Part shown: positions 55,751-63,268 of the stretch, in pieces | Numbering within the stretch: the stretch's first letter is position 1 | How the letters are laid out: every line of letters starts with the position of its first letter | Origin: JBKDZR01 sp047971485 | Lineage (GTDB): Bacteria > Pseudomonadota > Alphaproteobacteria > Rhodobacterales > Rhodobacteraceae | Direction: 5' to 3' | Length of the DNA stretch: 64,000 nt | Assembly (NCBI GenBank): GCA_047971485.1 | Contig: JBKDZR010000041.1 | Span: 1-64,000, forward strand | Translations under genes and position numbers: made by a program | Notes under the pieces: generated by a model | The model's input: only the letters and a program-made list of their open reading frames with translations | Database searches by the model: none | What the model was told of the DNA's origin: nothing

Positions 55751-56751
55751 TGGCCGAGGTATCCGTGGCCGGCGTCACCAAGCGCTTCGGTACAATGACC
55801 GCGCTGAACGATGTGTCCATCGACTTTGACGATGGCGGGTTCTTCGCCCTGCTCGGGCCATCCGGCAGCGGCAAGACCACCCTTTTGCGCACCATTGCCG
55901 GCTTCATCTTTCCCGACAGTGGCACGATCCGCATCGGCGGCACCCCGGTGGAGCGGGTCCCGGTGGAAAAGCGCGATATCGGCATGATGTTCCAAAACTA
56001 TGCGCTGTTTCCGAACATGAGCATCGCGGACAATATCGGGTTCGGCCTGCGGGTACGCAAGCTGCCCCGGGCCGAGGAACGCCGCCGGGTTGGCGAAGCG
56101 CTGGACCTGGTGCAACTGACCGGGCTGGAAACGCGCCGGCCCCACCAACTGTCCGGCGGACAACGCCAGCGGGTCGCCCTGGCACGGGCCATCGTCACCC
56201 GGCCGCGTGTGCTGTTGCTGGATGAACCGCTTTCAGCGCTGGACAAGGCCCTGCGGGTGGACATGCAGACGGAACTGAAGCGCATCCAGCGCGAGATCGG
56301 CATCACCACGATTTTCGTCACCCATGACCAGGAAGAGGCCCTGACCCTGGCCGACCAGATCGGCATCCTGCGCGACGGGCGGATGGTGCAATCCGGCCCC
56401 CCGCGTCAGGTCTATACCCAGCCGGTCGATGCCTTCACCGCCGGGTTTCTGGGCGAGGCGAACCTGCTGCCCGAGGCCCTGCGCGCCACCCTTGGCCTGC
56501 CGCCGGGCACCTACGCGGTGCGCCCCGAGGCACTGACCGTAACCGCAACCCCGCCCGACACGCCCCTGCGCCTTGAGGGCCGACTGGCCGAACGTATCTT
56601 CGCTGGCGCCATGGCCACCTGCCTCATTGATCTGCCCGGCGCGCGCTGGAAGGCAATGGGCCGGGACCGCGACCTGCCAGCCCTGGATCAGGGACCGGTC
56701 TGGCTAAGCTGGGATCAGGGCGATCTGATGCGGATTGGCGAGGGGGACTGA
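55750..56751 (+). CDS. ABC transporter ATP-binding protein (PotA-like)
   Basis: A 333-residue ATPase: Walker A GPSGSGKTT, Q-loop MMFQNYALFPNMS, signature LSGGQRQRVALARA, Walker B LLLDEPLSALD and the switch His in FVTHDQEEALTLAD, followed by a C-terminal TOBE-like domain. It energises the importer formed with the two permeases. Last gene of the six-gene operon; a perfect palindrome begins at its stop codon. Confidence 0.94.
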   Translation: MAEVSVAGVTKRFGTMTALNDVSIDFDDGGFFALLGPSGSGKTTLLRTIAGFIFPDSGTIRIGGTPVERVPVEKRDIGMMFQNYALFPNMSIADNIGFGLRVRKLPRAEERRRVGEALDLVQLTGLETRRPHQLSGGQRQRVALARAIVTRPRVLLLDEPLSALDKALRVDMQTELKRIQREIGITTIFVTHDQEEALTLADQIGILRDGRMVQSGPPRQVYTQPVDAFTAGFLGEANLLPEALRATLGLPPGTYAVRPEALTVTATPPDTPLRLEGRLAERIFAGAMATCLIDLPGARWKAMGRDRDLPALDQGPVWLSWDQGDLMRIGEGD

Positions 56752-56775
56752 GCCAATTTGATGATCAAATTGGCT
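56751..56775. terminator. Perfect 25-bp palindrome at the stop codon of the ABC operon
   Basis: AGCCAATTTGAT-G-ATCAAATTGGCT begins with the last base of the TGA stop. It has no T-run. It may act as an mRNA 3' end structure; the symmetry would also suit a protein-binding site. Confidence 0.5.
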
Positions 56776-56920
56776 TCCGTCATCTATACCAACGGCCCTA
56801 AGGATTGACGCGTTCGCAATCGTCGGCTTTGCGGGCGAAGCGGCCGTTACCACCAGCAGACCAAGCCGCGCCAGCGCCGGACCGGGTGCTGGCGCACCCA
56901 ACCCGCCCGCTCCGCGATTT

Positions 56921-57040
56921 ATGGCAGCCGTGGTAGCGCGACCTCAGAGCGGTGCGCTTACATCAGCCAAAGCGCCAGACCGGTGGGCCGCCCCAGTGAT
57001 GGCGCGGCGCCCGTTCCGGGCTTGTTCCGCGCCGAGAGGG
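56921..57040 (+). repeat. Dispersed intergenic repeat, copy B
   Basis: Nearly identical to copy A (3-120) over AGCGCCAGACCGGTGGGCCG and the core GGCGCGGCGCCCGTTCCGGG; its first 30 bases also match copy C. It lies in the 396-bp gene-free stretch 56752-57147 between the ABC operon and the convergent aldo/keto reductase gene. The remainder of that stretch shows no gene. Confidence 0.75.
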
Positions 57041-57147
57041 AGCAACGTTCAACAAGGCCTCAAAGCGGTCACTTTCCAAGGCCATTGATATCAGGTGCGC
57101 GCATGCGGCGGCCTTCGGCCTTGTTCCGCGCATAAATTGATCAACCC

Positions 57148-58167
57148 TCAGGCACGGGGCCGGTTCGGCGGGATCAACGCCTCGGGATCCCCCAACGCCA
57201 GCCTGCGCAAGAAGTTCGACTTGATCAGATCATGGGGGAATCCCAACCGTGGGGCCGTGGCCGCATCCAGCGCCGCTGCCAGATCCGCATCCAGAACAGG
57301 CCCGTCCAGCGCAGCCAGATTCTCGGCCAACTGGCCGGCCCGGCGCGCACCAAGGATCGGGATCGCGGCCATCCGGGTCGGGTGCCGCATCAGCCAGGCC
57401 AGGGCCAACGCCCGGGGCGACATCCCGGCCTCTGCCGCCAGCGTAGCCACCCGATCCGCTGCCGCGCGCAACGGCCCGGGCACCTTGTCTGCCGGGCGCC
57501 GCTGGGGATCGCCCCCCGCCGCCAACGCCCCGGCGGCCAAGGGCCCCCAGCACACCGCCGACAGGCCAAGGGCCTCGGCCATGGGCAGAAGATCCCGCTC
57601 GGCGTCGCGGGCGGCCAGACTGTACTCGATCTGCACCGCCGCCGGCACCGCCCAGCCGCGCATCTCGGCCATGGTCACCGCCCGTGAAACGATCCAGGCC
57701 GGCGTATCCGAGAACCCCACATAGCGGATCTTGCCTGCTGCGATCAGCGCCTCAAAGCCCCGCAGGATCTCGGCCAGGGGTGTCGTGCCATCCCAATAGT
57801 GCAACCACAGAAGATCAATGTAATCTGTCCCAAGCTGCCGCAAGCTGCACTCGACCGAGCGGATCATCGCAGCCGCACTATTGCCCCCGGCCAGGATGTG
57901 GCGATCATTGCTGGCAGTGAACTTGGTACCGATGACAAAGCGATCACGATCGCCCTTGATGAAGTCACCAACGATGCATTCCGCCGCACCACCGGCATAG
58001 CTGGGGGCCGTATCAAGGAACACGCCACCAGCCTCGGCAAAAGCGCCCAGAATGGCGCGGGCCTCGGCCTCATCCGCGCCCCAACCCTTGGTTTCGCCAA
58101 AGGTCATGGTCCCCAGCGCCACCTCGGAGACCCGCAGCCCCGATCCACCCAACAGACGATAGCGCAT
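57148..58167 (-). CDS. Aldo/keto reductase
   Basis: A 339-residue NADP-dependent aldo/keto reductase of the YajO/Tas-like group. The catalytic tetrad is visible: Asp and Tyr in FLDTAPSYAGGAAE, Lys in VIGTKFT, His in LLWLHYWDG. The NADP-binding C-terminus includes IPILGARRAGQLAENLAAL. The start at 58167 lies 4 bp after the stop of the FadJ-like gene, so it ends the box operon. It may reduce an aldehyde or ketone intermediate of benzoyl-CoA breakdown; no direct evidence. Confidence 0.87.
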   Translation of the reverse strand: MRYRLLGGSGLRVSEVALGTMTFGETKGWGADEAEARAILGAFAEAGGVFLDTAPSYAGGAAECIVGDFIKGDRDRFVIGTKFTASNDRHILAGGNSAAAMIRSVECSLRQLGTDYIDLLWLHYWDGTTPLAEILRGFEALIAAGKIRYVGFSDTPAWIVSRAVTMAEMRGWAVPAAVQIEYSLAARDAERDLLPMAEALGLSAVCWGPLAAGALAAGGDPQRRPADKVPGPLRAAADRVATLAAEAGMSPRALALAWLMRHPTRMAAIPILGARRAGQLAENLAALDGPVLDADLAAALDAATAPRLGFPHDLIKSNFLRRLALGDPEALIPPNRPRA

Positions 58168-58171
58168 CCGA

Positions 58172-60232
58172 TCAGCCCCGCCACTCGGCCAGCGGAATAC
58201 CCCGCCGGGCACAGTCAACAATCACCCGGCTGGGCCGCCAGACCAGCGGATCCTCCCGGGCCAACTCCTCCAGCACAGCCAGCACATGCGCCGCCCCCAG
58301 AGTGTCGGCATAGTGCATCAGCCCCCCCCGCCAGCGCGGAAAGCCGTAGCCATGCACCGTCACCAGATCAATATCGGCAGCCTTCTCGGCAATGCCCTCA
58401 GCCAGGATCTCGGCGGCCTCATTGATCATCGCATGGGTTAACCGGCGGCGGATCTCATCGGCGCTGAACTCACCCCGGGTGACCTTGGCGAAATGGGCCT
58501 CTTCGCGGATCAGATCCTCAACCAGCGGATCGACCACCTTGCCGCCCCCGCCGGGATAACGATACCACCCAACACTGACCTTGCGGCCAAGCCGGCCCTC
58601 ATTCACCATCCGATCGGCAATGGGCACATAGCGCCGCGCCGGATCACGGGTGGCATCCTGACGACGGCGATTGGCATGGGCAATGTCCAGACCAGACAGA
58701 TCCTGCGCCTCATAAGGGCCCATGGGATAGCCGAAATCGACCATCGCTTCATCCAGTTCCCACGGATTTGTCCCGTCCATCAGCAGGGTATCGGCCGCCT
58801 CGCGATAGCGGGCCAGAATGCGGTTGCCGATGAACCCGTCACACACACCGGCCAGAACCGGGATCTTGCGCAACCGCTTGGCCAGGGCAAAGCCGGTGGC
58901 CAGGGCCGCCTCGGAACTGGCCTTGCCGCGCACGATCTCCAGCAACTTCATGATATGGGCCGGGGCAAAGAAATGCAGGCCCAATACCCGAGATGGATCG
59001 GCGACACTGGCGGCGATCTCATCAATATCCAGATAAGAGGTGTTGGTCGCCAAGGGCGCGCCAGGGCGCAACGCCGCCTCCAGCTTGGCAAAGATCTCTT
59101 TCTTTACCTCCATGGATTCAAAGGCCGCCTCGATCGCCAGATCGGCATCCCCGGCCCGGGCATAATCCGCCGTGGCCGCGAAGCGGGCGCGCCGATCACT
59201 GGCACCACCCGCGTCAATCAACCCACGCTTGAGGCTGGCCTCAACGATCTTGTCGACATTCGCCAGCGCACGTTCCACCCCGGCAGCATCGGTTTCCAGC
59301 AGCGTCACCTTCAGCCCGGCATTCAGCAGCGCATAGGCAATGCCCGCCCCCATGGTCCCACCGCCAACCACCGCCACATGATCCACCGGGCCAGGTTTGG
59401 CCGTGATCCAATCCGGCGCCCGCGCAGCGCGATCGGCAAAAAACATATGCCGCAAGGCCCGCGCCTGGCCCCCACTGCGCAACCGCAGGAATTCGGCCCG
59501 CTCAGCCGCCATCCCCTCGGCCAGGGACAAAACCTGCGCCTTCTCGATCAAGTCAATGGCAGCAAGCGGCGCCTCCTGCCCGCGCATCCGCTTCCCGGCT
59601 GTCTTGCGCGCGGCAGCGAACACCTCGGGATCCGCCGCCCCGGTGTTCAACTCGCCCACCGGCACAGCCATGCCCAGCCACTCGCCATTCACCATCTCGG
59701 CATAAGCAACGGGATCGTCATCCACCTCTTGCACCAGACCGATCTCTTTGGCCTTCGCGCCACTGATCGGCTTGCCCGTCGCGATCATCTCAAGCGCACG
59801 CTCCAAACCAATCAACCGGGGCAACCGCTGGGTGCCGCTGGCACCGGGGATCACACCCAGCGTGACCTCGGGCAAGCCGATCACCGCATCGGCGCGGGCA
59901 ATCCGATAACGGCAGGCCAGCACCAGCTCCGCACCGCCACCCAACGCGGCCCCATGGATCGCGGCGATCCAGGGCACGGTGCTGCCCTCGATCCGGTTCA
60001 CCACGTCGGGCAAATGCGGTTCAATCGGGGCGCTGTCGAATTCGCGGGCATCGGCCCCGGCGGCAAAGCCCCGGCCCTTTCCGGACAGGATCACCCGCTC
60101 CAGCCCCTCCGCCTCGGCCCAGGCCACCGCGTCCATCAGGCCCTGACGCATCTCCAGCCCGATCGCGTTGACCGGCGGGCTGTCCAGTTCGACATAGCCG
60201 TAATTCCCTGCCCGGCGCCGTGTAACTGCCAT
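58172..60232 (-). CDS. Bifunctional enoyl-CoA hydratase/3-hydroxyacyl-CoA dehydrogenase (FadJ/PaaC-like)
   Basis: A 686-residue fusion. The N-terminal crotonase domain (1 to about 190) has SGKGRGFAAGADARE and AIHGAALGGGAELVLACRYR. The NAD-binding dehydrogenase domain follows with VVGGGTMGAGIAYALLNAGL, and the C-terminal part holds LHFFAPAHIMKLLEIV and DGFIGNRIL. It hydrates enoyl-CoA and oxidises the 3-hydroxyacyl-CoA. In a box operon it probably acts downstream of ring opening on dehydroadipyl-CoA, giving beta-ketoadipyl-CoA; inferred. Start at ATG 60232 after AGGAAAAC. Confidence 0.9.
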   Translation of the reverse strand: MAVTRRRAGNYGYVELDSPPVNAIGLEMRQGLMDAVAWAEAEGLERVILSGKGRGFAAGADAREFDSAPIEPHLPDVVNRIEGSTVPWIAAIHGAALGGGAELVLACRYRIARADAVIGLPEVTLGVIPGASGTQRLPRLIGLERALEMIATGKPISGAKAKEIGLVQEVDDDPVAYAEMVNGEWLGMAVPVGELNTGAADPEVFAAARKTAGKRMRGQEAPLAAIDLIEKAQVLSLAEGMAAERAEFLRLRSGGQARALRHMFFADRAARAPDWITAKPGPVDHVAVVGGGTMGAGIAYALLNAGLKVTLLETDAAGVERALANVDKIVEASLKRGLIDAGGASDRRARFAATADYARAGDADLAIEAAFESMEVKKEIFAKLEAALRPGAPLATNTSYLDIDEIAASVADPSRVLGLHFFAPAHIMKLLEIVRGKASSEAALATGFALAKRLRKIPVLAGVCDGFIGNRILARYREAADTLLMDGTNPWELDEAMVDFGYPMGPYEAQDLSGLDIAHANRRRQDATRDPARRYVPIADRMVNEGRLGRKVSVGWYRYPGGGGKVVDPLVEDLIREEAHFAKVTRGEFSADEIRRRLTHAMINEAAEILAEGIAEKAADIDLVTVHGYGFPRWRGGLMHYADTLGAAHVLAVLEELAREDPLVWRPSRVIVDCARRGIPLAEWRG

Positions 60233-60309
60233 GTTTTCCTCCGATTTCCCGCCACGGGATGCGGCGTCGATATCATGTTGCAAGCCCCCGGCACAGCGTC
60301 GGGGCCCTT

Positions 60310-61230
60310 TCAGGTGGTCAGGAACCCCTTGTCGCGGACCAGCGCCAACAGATCGGCAAGCGCGCTGTCCGCCGAACGGTTCGATGTATCAAGCTCGGCC
60401 AGGGCCCTGCCATACAGCGCCTCGCGGCTGCGCAAGATCGAGCGCAACTGTTCCATCGCCTCGGGATTGCCCGCCATCGGGCGCGTGTCGCCCTGGGCCC
60501 GGACCCGGGCCATGTGTTCATCCGGACTGGCCTTCAGCCAGATGGTGTGGAAATGCGCCAGAAGGGTGTTGTAGGTATCCGGTTCGGCAACAATTCCCCC
60601 CGCCGCAGCCAGGATCACTGTATCATGGGTGGCGATGATCCGTTCCAGGGCCAGCGCCTCAAGCCGGCGATAACCCTCCTGGCCGTAAAGGGCGAGGATC
60701 TCGTTCACCGGCATGCCGGAATGTTCCTCGATCTCGCGGTTGAGTTCCAGAAACGGCACCTGCAACGCGCTGCCCGCCATGATCCCGAGGGTCGATTTCC
60801 CCGCCCCGCGCAGCCCGATCAGACACACCCGGTGGGCGCGCAGCTTTTCCGGCGGCATGGGATTGAGCACCTCAAGCACCTGCTTGCGCACGCCCGCCGG
60901 CGCGCTGCGGTACAGATCGGCCACGCGCAGGGCCTCGGATGTCCAGGGATCGTCTTCTCCGACCAGCCATTCGATGCGGTGATCCAGCGCCAGCGCCACC
61001 TTCTTGAGCAACCCGATCGAGATATTGCCCTCGCCGGCCTCCAACTGGGCCAGATAGCGCGGAGACACGCCCGAAATCTCGGAAATCACCCGGCGCGGCA
61101 GACCCTTCAGTTCCCGTGCCTTGCGCACCCGTTCGCCAACCGTCTTGATCAGGCCATCAACGGCATCCGTGGCCAGGGGGGCCAGTGTGCCTTCGACCGT
61201 TTCGCCACGGAAGTTGGTAATCTCGCTCAT
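60310..61230 (-). CDS. boxR: BoxR/BzdR-type regulator: helix-turn-helix fused to a shikimate-kinase-like domain
   Basis: A 306-residue protein with a Cro/XRE helix-turn-helix at about 30-85 (VRKARELKGLPRRVISEISG, SPRYLAQLEAGEGNISIGLL) joined to a shikimate-kinase-like domain with P-loop LRGAGKSTLG. This architecture is diagnostic of BzdR/BoxR, which sense benzoyl-CoA. In BoxR the ligand releases the protein from the promoter. It lies between the thioesterase and FadJ-like genes, and its own promoter carries a TGCA-N6-TGCA site. Confidence 0.95.
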   Translation of the reverse strand: MSEITNFRGETVEGTLAPLATDAVDGLIKTVGERVRKARELKGLPRRVISEISGVSPRYLAQLEAGEGNISIGLLKKVALALDHRIEWLVGEDDPWTSEALRVADLYRSAPAGVRKQVLEVLNPMPPEKLRAHRVCLIGLRGAGKSTLGIMAGSALQVPFLELNREIEEHSGMPVNEILALYGQEGYRRLEALALERIIATHDTVILAAAGGIVAEPDTYNTLLAHFHTIWLKASPDEHMARVRAQGDTRPMAGNPEAMEQLRSILRSREALYGRALAELDTSNRSADSALADLLALVRDKGFLTT

Positions 61231-61244
61231 CGACGGACTTTCTA

Positions 61245-61258
61245 TGCATTATATTGCA
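61245..61258. promoter_or_regulatory. BoxR operator candidate TGCA-N6-TGCA
   Basis: TGCA-TTATAT-TGCA lies 15 bp upstream of the boxR start, in an AT-rich patch. BzdR of Azoarcus binds TGCA repeats separated by 6 bp, so this is a probable autoregulatory site. Confidence 0.7.
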
Positions 61259-61326
61259 TATTATGATCCAAATACAGGCCGAGATCAACGTGCTTTCGGC
61301 GCATAATCAGGCACATCGGCGGAATG

Positions 61327-61743
61327 TCACGCCTCTGCCGGAATATGGGCCGCCACGATATCGCGCAACTGTGGCGGCGGCGTGATCTTGCCAAAGATAC
61401 TGGCCTTGACGAAAACGCAAACGAAATCGCCCGAAAAGCACAAACGCCCGTCCTGAAACCCGTCGACATGGAACCCGACCGAAGTCTTCCCCAACCGGTT
61501 CGGCCAGACCCGGCAAACCAGCCGGTGGCGTGGCGTGACCGGGGCGCGAAAATCCATGGACATGTTCACGAAGGGCGTGCCGATGTCCTGGTCCAGTTCC
61601 ATCTGATACCAATCCGCCCCGCCATGATGCGCCCACCAGGCGTTGATCGCCTCCAGCGCCATGCCGGGCAGATGACCGGTATAGACGATCTTGGCCGGAT
61701 CGCAGTGCCCCCAGCTGACGCGGATCTCATGCTCAAAGGCCAT
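61327..61743 (-). CDS. Acyl-CoA thioesterase, 4-hydroxybenzoyl-CoA thioesterase family
   Basis: A 138-residue hot-dog-fold thioesterase. WGHCDPAKIVYTG carries the catalytic Asp of the 4HBT (DxxxIVY) type, followed by the long helix LEAINAWW. In a box operon it probably hydrolyses benzoyl-CoA or a dead-end aryl-CoA to release trapped CoA. Start overlaps the boxA stop by 1 bp (TGATG). Confidence 0.88.
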   Translation of the reverse strand: MAFEHEIRVSWGHCDPAKIVYTGHLPGMALEAINAWWAHHGGADWYQMELDQDIGTPFVNMSMDFRAPVTPRHRLVCRVWPNRLGKTSVGFHVDGFQDGRLCFSGDFVCVFVKASIFGKITPPPQLRDIVAAHIPAEA

Positions 61744-62930
61744 CAGTAGGTTTCCACGTGATAGCGCCCCTCGTCGCGCATCGTGTCGGACAGGGCATCC
61801 CAGGGCAGCCCGGCGCTTTCGGCAATATTGGCAAAAGCCTTGGCCACGCCTTCCTCCATCCCTCGCAAACCGCAGATGTAGATATGGGTCTTGGGGTCGC
61901 CCAGCAGATCCGAGATCAGTTCCTCTTCGATCATCATCCGGTCCTGCACATATTCCTTGGGGGCCCCCGGAATGCGGCTGAACACCATGTATTTCTTCAA
62001 CAGCTTGTCCGGCACCTTATTCAGCGGCCCGAAATAGGGCAGGCTGTCAGGGCTGCGCGCCCCGAAGAACAGCACCATGTCGCCGGCCGCCCCGGCCGCC
62101 ATCCGCTGACGCCGCATGGTGAAGGCCCGGAACGGCGCCGATCCGGTGCCGGTGCAGACCATCAACAGCCGCGCGGCGGGATCCTCGGGCATCAGGAAGG
62201 TCGACCCGAACGGGCCGGTCACCTGAACCTCATCGCCCATCTTCAGATCGCAGACATAGTTCGAGCACAGGCCCTTGTCCTCGCGCTTCACCGTCAGCGA
62301 CACGTTGTTATAGTTCGGCCGCTCGCCATCGCGGGGCGAAGACACAGAATAAAGGCGCGGCAGATGGGGCTTGCCCTCGGCATCCGTGCCCGGTGGGATG
62401 ATCCCGATGGACTGGCCCTCCAGCACCGGAAAGGGCTGACCGCCGAAATCGAGGATGATGTGGCGCACATCGGTATCGGACCCGTCGGCTGTCAGCCGAT
62501 AAGTGCCCTGCACCTTCGCAACCACCGGCTTGCCCAGATTGTACAGGTTCACTGTCGGCTTGGCGGCCGTGGCCGGGGCCTTGGACCGCCCGCCCGCGCC
62601 CTTGTGGGCATCGGCCAGCAACTTGGCCATGGCCTCATCCAGGGCCTCGATCCCGGTATCGGCACCGTCGCCGACCTCTTGCTGTTCGGGCAATTCGGTC
62701 CAGCCGTACTGATCCTCCAGCGAATAGGGGGTATCGACCACCCGCCATTCGTCAATGGATCCGGTGGGGCAGACCGGTATGCAGGCCATGCAATAGTCGC
62801 ATTTCTCCGCATCGACCACGACGTTGTTGTCGTCATGGGTGATGGCCTCGATCGGGCAGGTCATCTCGCAGGTGTAGCAGCGGATGCAGATTTCCGGGTC
62901 GATCAGATGCTGTTTGAGGGGCTTGTTCAT
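61743..62930 (-). CDS. boxA: Benzoyl-CoA 2,3-epoxidase reductase subunit
   Basis: A 395-residue NADPH-dependent iron-sulfur flavoprotein that reduces BoxB. Two [4Fe-4S] ferredoxin motifs open it (CIRCYTCEMTCP, CDYCMACIPVCP), followed by a linker of about 70 residues and a ferredoxin-NADP reductase-like domain: FAD site RLYSVSS, NADP sites GTGSAPFRAF and YICGLRGMEEG. The start is ATG 62930; the frame upstream is not conserved. BoxA plus BoxB epoxidise benzoyl-CoA. Confidence 0.95.
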   Translation of the reverse strand: MNKPLKQHLIDPEICIRCYTCEMTCPIEAITHDDNNVVVDAEKCDYCMACIPVCPTGSIDEWRVVDTPYSLEDQYGWTELPEQQEVGDGADTGIEALDEAMAKLLADAHKGAGGRSKAPATAAKPTVNLYNLGKPVVAKVQGTYRLTADGSDTDVRHIILDFGGQPFPVLEGQSIGIIPPGTDAEGKPHLPRLYSVSSPRDGERPNYNNVSLTVKREDKGLCSNYVCDLKMGDEVQVTGPFGSTFLMPEDPAARLLMVCTGTGSAPFRAFTMRRQRMAAGAAGDMVLFFGARSPDSLPYFGPLNKVPDKLLKKYMVFSRIPGAPKEYVQDRMMIEEELISDLLGDPKTHIYICGLRGMEEGVAKAFANIAESAGLPWDALSDTMRDEGRYHVETY

Positions 62931-62983
62931 GATGCGGGGTCTTTCGGCAATGTCTGGCGGGGTCCTGAGCAGGGGGTCCGAAG

Positions 62984-63015
62984 CGGGCACCGGTTTTCGG
63001 ACCGAAATCCTGCAA
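62984..63015 (+). repeat. Short repeat element upstream of boxA
   Basis: The segment with GGGCACCGGTTTTCGG and CCGAAATCCTGCAAAAT resembles the reverse complement of 43124-43160. CCGGTTTTCGG and its neighbour can fold. It lies in the 135-bp gap between the small Cys-rich ORF and boxA. Confidence 0.5.
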
Positions 63016-63065
63016 AATCAAAGAAGCTCAGGCAAGCCGTCATGGGCGGGGCCATGACGATCTGC

Positions 63066-63209
63066 TTAGCGGATGACCGGCTTGGGGCGAAGGACAATCG
63101 GTGGAACGAAGATCAGATCCAGGATTTCCCGGCACATTCCGTTGCATCCGGCACAGTTCAGGCAGTGTCCGCTATGGATCGTGCGGCCGCGTGCGTTGCG
63201 CATCATCAT
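63066..63209 (-). CDS. Small cysteine-rich protein of unknown function between boxB and boxA
   Basis: A 47-residue ORF starting with three consecutive ATG codons, preceded by a strong ribosome site (GGGAGGACC, about 4 bp before). It contains HCLNCAGCNGMC, a C-x2-C-x2-C-x3-C pattern (Cys16, 19, 22, 26) flanked by His12 and His15, then a hydrophobic stretch ILDLIFVPPIVL. I do not recognise a family. The motif could hold an Fe-S cluster or zinc. Its position, 59 bp after boxB and 135 bp before boxA, suggests a role with the benzoyl-CoA epoxidase: electron transfer, iron insertion or assembly. Function is unproven. Confidence 0.6.
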   Translation of the reverse strand: MMMRNARGRTIHSGHCLNCAGCNGMCREILDLIFVPPIVLRPKPVIR

Positions 63210-63268
63210 AAGGTCCTCCCGGTTGGTTGAGGGCGGCACGGATCCGCGCCACCCCCGGGCCTGACGGA

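Noticed and set aside
58493..60574. Long frame (693 codons) opposite the FadJ-like gene
   Set aside because: The opposite strand encodes an unmistakable hydratase/dehydrogenase with all motifs. This frame has none.
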